From Telopea speciosissima (taxonomy: Eukaryota > Streptophyta > Magnoliopsida > Proteales > Proteaceae): a stretch of 64,000 nucleotides of DNA. The stretch lies in assembly GCF_018873765.1 (NCBI RefSeq), contig NC_057925.1, positions 19,913,568 to 19,977,567 of the forward strand, in the 5' to 3' direction. The position numbers and the translations under genes were made by a program. Below, in pieces: positions 57,721-64,000 of this stretch. The first letter of the stretch is position 1; every line of letters begins with the position of its first letter. A model generated the notes under the pieces. It searched no databases. It worked only from the letters and a program-made list of their open reading frames with translations, and had not been told where the DNA came from.

Positions 57721-57972
57721 AGATCCTTTGGCTTATCAATTAAGATTCTCGCAAGAACCTCTGAGAATCCAGTCTCTGATGAGCTTCTAGTCGGTGAGGA
57801 TTCAGCTGTGTTCGATGTCGGCAGCCAAAAGATCTCTTCTTGGCTTTACTTTGCTGGAATCTTAGGAGTTGTTCTCTTTGTCCTTGATGTGGTTTGGTTG
57901 GATTTGCCTACTGGGTATGGAAAGGCATTCATTGATGTTGTTGAAAGCCTTTCGGAGAGTCACGTGGTGTGA
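57721..57972 (+). pseudogene. Z-ISO: 15-cis-zeta-carotene isomerase (Z-ISO), exon 1 fragment
   Basis: Z-ISO is a plastid membrane haem protein that isomerises zeta-carotene in carotenoid synthesis. From 57721 one frame runs 83 codons to TGA at 57970. It contains LVGEDSAVFDVGSQKISSW, then the first membrane segment (YFAGILGVVLFVLDVVWLD) and PTGYGKAFIDVVESLSESH. This matches the end of the transit peptide region and the first helix of Z-ISO as I know the family. Upstream, SCLAVVGARPSS in another frame may be part of the transit peptide, implying a frameshift near 57718. The other helices and the haem-binding region are not in the following 2 kb, nor noticed later. After the stop the sequence looks like an intron. 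It could be a captured fragment or the 5' remnant of a dead gene. Confidence 0.7.
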
Positions 57973-59937
57973 TTTTCTTAATTTCACACCATACTTCCTT
58001 AAACAATTAGTAGTACCGTGCTGGATTAATTTTTCTCCTTCTGGGTTTTATAAGGATCCTTATGTATTAATCTGATTTTTTTTCCTGAAAGAAGCTTTGT
58101 TCTATGCATTATTTGTGTAAGTTCGTTTCTAAAAACTTTCCTTCAATGCTTTTTTTTTTTTTTTTTTTTTTCAGGGAGGGGGTGTGTTACAAATAGTATA
58201 ATATTAATTGGATGGGAAAAAAAAGTAGAAAGGAAGTAGGAATTCACCAATAAACCTGTTAGAATATGTTCATCCACATTATGTACATCCTCAATATCAT
58301 TAACAGTTGACCATAGATTTGTACTCAATAATTACTGGCAGTACTCTTCATTTAATTTCAATACACTTACTAGTTACTGCTTAAGCATGCAACCTCACTA
58401 GCAGCATACTGTAATCACTTGACAACAAGCTCCACAGCACAGACTAGTATAATTCCGCAGAAGCCATATACAATTGTATGTGATTGATTCTACATGGTTT
58501 AACAGCTACTGCAGTGCTACCAAGGAGAATAGGAAGACCTTCAGATACTACTCAACTCAGGTCAAATAATCAACTAACCCTTTTACCAACTGGGAAGAGC
58601 TTCACATAACACAAGCCTTAATATGCGCAGGTTAATCCAACAATCTGGGATTTGATAATTAAAGTAACAAGGGAACTAAAACATCCATCAAGTTGGTACA
58701 AGTAAGGAGAACCATAACTGATTTGACACCTTATACATGATCAAAACCAGAAATCAATTTGGTTATTGTTGAAACAGTATTCCAAAAAGAATATAATAAC
58801 AAAACTTGATTAGGATCAATGCTCACAACCACTCTAGTATCCTCTGATGAATAAGATAAGAGAAGAATAGAGAAGGTTTGACACTGATGGAAAGTCCAAG
58901 GTGGCCAAATTGGAAAGACACTTTGAGAAGAACAAAGAATGTTTGTCTTCTGGAAACGTTTTCAGAACAGGTTTACCAAGCGGGTCAAAAGCGGTTTCTC
59001 AGCACAGAAACGGAAAAATCTGTTCTGCTATTTCTCAGCACAGTTTCAGCATAGAAACAGTAGTAAGGTTATCAAGCGGGCACATAGACTTGGTGCAGAC
59101 TAGTAGGTCTTGTTTGGTAAACAACTAGGACCCCATCCTGCATATATCGCCCCAAAGAAAAGGATCTGTTCAAGAACCCTAGATTTGACCCAATTCAGAT
59201 TACAATGAGTTAAGGGTAGATCTTCGAAGCAACTGGGATCAAGATGGCCATATCTACAATAATAGATTGGAATAATGTATTGGATATTTAATGCCATAAT
59301 AACATTTTTCCAAGACAAAACTGTACAAGTAATCCTTTCAACATTGGCAGTATGAGATGAAGTCTTCCATGCAAGAAAATTAAGGCTCAAAGCCCAAGTG
59401 GTGTAGACTTTAGGTTTTCTCCAAGAATAATATGATCATTAAGTTCATTAAAACAAAATAAATTGTAGGATTGCAATGTATAGAAAATTTTGCCAAAATA
59501 ATTGACAAGAAAATTTAAAAATTCAATTCATAGAGAAATCACCTTTGATATCTCCAATCAAGAAAGAAGTTTCAAAACAGGTTACATTGATTTCCAAGAT
59601 AAGCACAAACATAGAAAAGATTGAAATGATTGAAGTAGGCGAATATTAGACCCTATGGCGAAGTAGGCGAATATTAGACCCCGGTAGCCACAGGGTCTGC
59701 ATTTTCTTATCTCGGTCTGTACGACTACGTGTTACTTGCTCAGTCTATGATGACTTTTGATCAATTCTTTGTTTGTTTGATTACCATAAATTCCACACGA
59801 TCGTTGTTTGATTACCTTAAATTCCACACGGTCGAGATTATTCTAAGTCAAGATTTTATATTATATAAGCTTCCAATTTCAAAAAAACAATAAAAAAAAA
59901 AGAACTTTCATCCTTACGTCCACCTAACCTGGGATCC
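57973..59937. other. Gene-free stretch with a hAT-like end
   Basis: Poly-T at 58150-58171. 58945-59095 has CAGAACAGGTTTACCAAGCG, GAAACGG and GGTTATCAAGCGGGC, motifs of plant hAT subterminal regions like those at 31511 and 37076; the partner end was not found. GCGAATATTAGACCC is repeated at about 59640 and 59664. Confidence 0.45.
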
Positions 59938-60113
59938 AGATCCTCTACTGCCGAGCTGCCTGGTAGGACCATGCTGCCCAGACATGGTGCTGCGCACAAA
60001 GACCGCCTTACCCCATTCGGGCAAGGCGTTTGGACAAGGGTAAGGCGGACATTGCATGCAACACCATGTCTGGGCAGCACGGTCCTGCCGGGCAGCTTAG
60101 CAATAGAGGATCC
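59938..60113. mobile_element. Foldback element, copy 3 (best preserved)
   Basis: AGATCCTCTACTGCCGAGCT at the left pairs with AGCTTAGCAATAGAGGATCC at the right. CATGCTGCCCAGACATGGTG pairs with CACCATGTCTGGGCAGCACG. Inside is a second hairpin, CCGCCTTACCCC...GGGTAAGGCGG. About 90% of the arm bases pair. The two overlapping ORFs here are produced by the palindrome and are not genes. Confidence 0.85.
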
Positions 60114-60639
60114 AAATTCCCTAACCTGTGGCATACAAGAAAAGAGGAGGCCGACAATTTCCTTACCCCCTCCAATTTTATTTGGGAAAAATTTCTCTGA
60201 GGGGGTGTATGCGCCTTGCATTCAAACTTAGAGGGGGAGAAATTTCCTTAGCCCCAATGAAAGGTAATAATGACCACCCTGTTGCGATTGTTGTGTGTGC
60301 TTTTGTTGGCCCTTATAAGCACACCGGGGTCACACTCTATACAATGAATTCTTGCCATTTAAAAAAAAAACTCTTAATCTAAATCATGTTTCATGTTTGT
60401 AACCAAATTAATCAAACAAGGTTCTATAAAAAAGGGAAAATAATAATAATAATCACAATCGGTTATTTGATTCTCAAGAGAAAAATATGAAAAATTTCAT
60501 CCTAGGGCTAGTGGGTAAAAATAAAATGTTTTATAATCATTTTTAAAATTCAAATTTTTTTTTTCTATTCAAACCATTTTTTATTTTCAATTAAGAAAAA
60601 GTTTTTTTTTTCCTATTTAACATCTCTCGAATTTCGACC
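60114..60639. other. Gene-free stretch
   Basis: AT-rich with TAATAATAATAAT and T-run tracts; no gene or paired repeat seen. Confidence 0.45.
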
Positions 60640-60770
60640 CTCTACGGTTAGGCAGCCGAGCGGCCAGCGTGCGGCCTCACATAGGTAGGGGCGAAATGAC
60701 TGCCCCACCCATTGGTCCACGCCTTGCCTGTATGAGGCCGCACACCAGCCACTCGGCCTTAAGAGGATCC
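60640..60770. mobile_element. Foldback element, copy 4, divergent
   Basis: CCGAGCGGCCAGCGTGCGGC on the left pairs with GCCGCACACCAGCCACTCGG on the right. The loop has GGTAGGGGCG against TGCCCCACC. It ends near an AGAGGATCC motif like copy 3, but lacks the CCTTACCCC inner hairpin. Confidence 0.65.
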
Positions 60771-60900
60771 TCTCTCTCTCTCTTCTTTGCCCCAATTGAT
60801 GAATTGTGTCCCACACTCCCCATTATCTCTCTCTCTCTCTCTCTCTTCCTCCTTTCTTTGCCCCAATTGATGAATTGTATCCCACACTCCCCATTAGCTA
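60771..60900. repeat. Tandem duplication with CT microsatellites, about 62-bp unit
   Basis: CTTTGCCCCAATTGATGAATTG, then CCCACACTCCCCATTA, occurs twice (about 60785 and 60855). Each copy is preceded by a CT run. Confidence 0.9.
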
Positions 60901-61791
60901 CCTCCCTAGGTTCAGTAATCCTTTTCATTTCAATTAGGAAAATAGTTTTTTGTCTGGGAGTGTGGCCTACACCATCATTTCCCTGTGTCTATCTTTCTCC
61001 TTCTGAAAACAAACTGAGGGTATATTTGTGACTTTTCATATGGGGACGAGAGAGATAGCCTCATGGGCATAGTGGCGTATTAGCATAGGCTACACACTCG
61101 AATAGAGTTCTTTTCCTCACAAATTACATGTTTAAGAGAATCATTGCCAAAAGGATTTGACAGAATAAAATGAGGTGTATGGTTTTAAGGTTGCAAGCCA
61201 CTTCAATATACTATTGAATTTCTCCACTTTTAATCTTTTTGTTTAAACAGAAGTTTCTACGAAATTATGAAGGAAGATGATCAAGTTATGCCTAAACGTT
61301 TTGTCTTTGATCTAGAATTATTGAATAAGTGTAGTTTTAGATGGAAATGACTAAAAACAGTTGCAGGTATAGTGCCATTAATTAATAGTATGATGCCAAT
61401 AGTTAGTTTTTTTTTTTTTTTTTGTTAAATCAGTTGATTTAATTTACCACTCTCCAACACGTCATGGGTTTGGTTTTTGGATGAACTGAATTGAATTGAA
61501 CCATTTTCGGAATCGATAATAAACTCACTAATCGGAACCAATAAGAAACTGAGTAAGAAACCATTTATAAGTCGATTAACCAGAACCAAAAAGAAATCAA
61601 TTAACCGGTTGTTATTTGGCTCAGTTTTGGTTTGAAAATTAAGAACCGACTACTAATCAGTTTGATTTTGGTCTATGCTAGTAAGGGTGTTAAATGTTCT
61701 GATTTGGTTTATTAAATGGCTTCACTATTTCGGTTTAAACGGTTCGATTCGATTTCGGTAAACGGTTTCTGTTTGATTGTATTAAACGGTC
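60901..61791. other. Gene-free stretch ending in a repeat that abuts the LRR gene
   Basis: 61480-61790 is rich in AACCGGTT, CGGTTTAAACGGTTCG and GAACCAATAAG motifs, typical of a common AT-rich plant interspersed repeat. It runs directly into LRR coding sequence at 61792 with no exon border or start codon. Confidence 0.55.
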
Positions 61792-63716
61792 CATGAGCTT
61801 GAAGGTGAGATACCAACAACATTGGAAAATCTTTGCAAGTTGCAGGAATTGTTTTTGTCCTCACACCACTTTTCAGGTCATCTGCCTGATCAATTGTGGC
61901 AGCTTAAGAGTCTTACTAGTCTTTATCTTGGGGACAACTCGTTTTCTGGTCCAATTCCCCAATCTGTGAGAAGATTATCATCACTGAGAATATTAGATCT
62001 TGCTGGTAATCGATTGAATGGATCTATTCCAGAAAGTTTTGGACATCTTTCGCAGCTTGAGGAATTGTATATCTCCCATAATTCTTTGGAAGGTGAGGTA
62101 TCTGAGGTTCACTTTGCCAATCTCACCAGACTAAAGTCATTCTATGCATCTTCAAACTCATTGGTTTTGAGAGTCAGCTCTAATTGGATTCCTCCTTTCC
62201 AACTCAAACATTTACATATGGGATCATGGCATGTAGGACCTCAATTCCCAGCATGGCTTCAAACTCAAAGGAACATGTCTTCCCTAGAGTTATCTTATAC
62301 AGGAATTTTTGATGAATTTCCCACTTGGTTTTGGAACTTATCTTCACAAATTTCATATTTAAATCTCTCCAACAATCAAATACATGGTGAACTTCCTAGA
62401 AGACTGAAACTTGATTCTGTTGACTCAATGATATTTTTGGGTTCCAACAGCCTTGAGGGTCCACTACCCCATGTTCCAATGTTAGGGAACTAGATCTTTC
62501 CAACAATTCCTTTTCTGGACCAATTTCCCATTTTCTATGTCAAGAGATGGATGGACAAAGCAAGCTGGAAATTCTTGATCTCTCAGACAATCTCTTATCT
62601 GGGGATATCCCTGATTGTTGGATGAATTGGCAAACACTGCAAGCAATAAAGTTGGGGAACAATAATTTTACTGGAAAGGTTCCAAGTTCTTTGGGTTCAC
62701 TATTGGCACTTCAATCTCTGCATTTGCGCAACAATCATCTTTCTGGTAAATTACCTTCATCTTTGCAGAATTGTTCAGACTTACAACTCATTGACCTTGG
62801 TAAGAATGAATTTTTTGGAAGCATACCGACATGGTTGGGGAAAAGCTTAGCAAAGTTAATAGTTTTGGTCTTACATTCAAACAATTTCGGTGGTAGCATT
62901 CCACCAGAACTTTGTGATCTATCATCACTTCAAATCCTTGATCTTGCTCATAATAACCTTTCAGGAACCATACCTCAATGCTTCAACAATTTCAGTGCTA
63001 TGGCCACAGAACAATATTCGAATGTGCCTATGGATGGTTCCTCTCAGCTTTCATATGATTTACCTCTGCCTACCTCCTTATTCTCAGAGTATGTAGGTCC
63101 TGTAGAGGAGGTATTTTTGATTATCAAAGGAAATGAGCTTCAGTATGGCAATACTCTTATTAGGCTTCTAATGAGCATGGACCTTTCAAACAACCATTTG
63201 TCTGGAGAGATTCCCAAAGAACTGACAAGTCTTATTGGGTTGCGATCATTGAACTTATCAAGAAATCATTTGATTGGAAACATCCCTGAGAAGATTGGGG
63301 ACATGAAATTATTGGAATCTCTGGATTTATCAATTAACAAACTCTCTGGTGAAATTCCTCAAAGCATGTCAAAGCTAACATTTTTGAGTGTCTTGAACTT
63401 GTCATATAACAGTTTGTTAGGTACTATTCCATTGAGTACCCAGCTCCAAAGCTTTGCTGCATCCAGCTTTATGGGCAATTCCCCAGAACTCTGTGGACCT
63501 CCACTCACACAGAATTGCACTGAAGATGGGCTTAACAATGATGTTAGAAGAGAAGATGAAGGCAATGTCTTTCAAATGGAAGGGTTTTATGTCAGCATGG
63601 CCTTGGGATTTGTGGTTGGCTTTTCGTGTGTATGGGGTCCCTTACTGTTCAAAAAATCCTGGAGATTTGCATATTTTCAGTTTTTGGCTGATATGATAGA
63701 CAAATATTTTGGCTAA
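61792..63716 (+). pseudogene. Receptor-like protein (LRR-RLP, EIX-like), 5'-truncated with one frameshift
   Basis: LRR receptor-like proteins sit in the plasma membrane, bind ligands outside the cell and signal through partner kinases. The reading frame enters mid-repeat (HELEGEIPTTLENLCKLQ). Plant-type extracellular LRRs (LxxLxLxxNxLxGxIP) follow up to about 63010. A non-LRR island (about 63015-63165, EVFLIIKGNELQYGN) is followed by four more repeats, LSTQLQSFAASSF and the C-terminal cap (ELCGPPLTQNC). The single membrane helix (VSMALGFVVGFSCVWGPLLF) and a short cytoplasmic tail end at 63716. There is no kinase, as usual for RLPs. Missing are the signal peptide, LRRNT cap and first repeats. 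A single-base indel near 62482 in the TTAGGG run shifts the frame; the two halves join cleanly across it. Confidence 0.9.
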
Positions 63717-64000
63717 TTCATCATATGTAAGCCGAATTGCATAGTTTGATCAATGCTCGTATATGAACTAATAATTGCATAGAAGATGATTAATTGAGAG
63801 ATAAATTCCCAACAATTTTCCAAACATTAACACCTTTACTAAAGCCCATAAATTTTGAAGAAGTTATACTCTAAAGCCATCAGGAACCAAGGCCTTATGA
63901 GACTCCATAAACAAATTTCAACTCCGAAAGAGCAGCTTGGGAATTCTAACTGGATGACAAATAATTGGATAAAATCCTAAATTATGTCTATAATTGACAA
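63717..64000. other. 3' flank of the RLP pseudogene
   Basis: AT-rich, no feature seen. Confidence 0.5.

Noticed and set aside
59856-60382. Two overlapping ORFs of 86-121 codons
   Set aside because: Produced by the foldback palindrome, which is open on both strands by symmetry.

Overview
The window is nuclear DNA of a flowering plant, probably not a grass. It is AT-rich, uses introns with GT..AG borders, and carries plant-specific families: B3/REM, FAR1-related, At1g67623-type F-box, receptor-like protein LRRs, zeta-carotene isomerase, Athila-type Ty3/Gypsy and plant L1 elements. I cannot place it more narrowly. It is transposon-rich and gene-poor, and almost every recognisable gene carries one or two breaks.

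Layout. 1-3.5 kb: a decayed L1 LINE on the minus strand, running off the left edge. 3.5-9.3 kb: small hairpin and MITE-like elements, two weak ORFs, and a nested set of elements just upstream of an F-box gene (9.42-10.13 kb) that has two in-frame stops. 10.8-11.4 kb: an open minus-strand ORF for an unrecognised coiled-coil protein. 11.5-18 kb: gene-free, with a 700-bp segment present twice and a long microsatellite. 18.2-21.7 kb: fragments of a Copia gag, an L1 RNase H tail and a plant transposon protein (Transposase_32-like). 21.9-23.85 kb: a three-copy tandem array whose third copy carries a foldback insertion; the other copies preserve the empty site. 26.3-26.9 kb: a GRF-type zinc-finger ORF with a duplicated 66-bp downstream exon-like unit. 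28.9-30.8 kb: a five-exon B3 gene with one stop codon in its second B3 domain.

31.5-37.1 kb: a probable hAT-like non-autonomous element (about 5.6 kb), containing a tRNA-like gene. 37.4-40.6 kb: a probable 3.27-kb solo LTR with a CCCCC target duplication and an internal minisatellite. 41.3-43.8 kb: a FAR1-related (MULE-derived) gene with one frameshift and one stop. 43.955-54.650 kb: a complete Athila-type retrotransposon with 1.7-kb LTRs that look about 99% identical, a perfect ACAGT target duplication and tRNA-Asp-type primer site, yet a badly broken coding region. 54.9-55.85 kb: another L1 tail. 57.7-57.97 kb: a fragment of 15-cis-zeta-carotene isomerase (Z-ISO) exon 1. 59.9-60.8 kb: two more foldback elements. 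61.8-63.7 kb: a 5'-truncated, once-frameshifted receptor-like protein gene.

No operon-like or multi-gene system is visible. The most unusual cross-window signals are (i) at least six tiny insertions made only of a homopolymer A/T tail plus a few bases, each flanked by an 11-17 bp target duplication, which look like extremely 5'-truncated LINE insertions; (ii) a family of foldback elements with a hairpin inside a hairpin; and (iii) many genes broken by a single lesion, which could be real decay or uncorrected sequencing errors. All calls come from reading the sequence; no alignment or database search was run.
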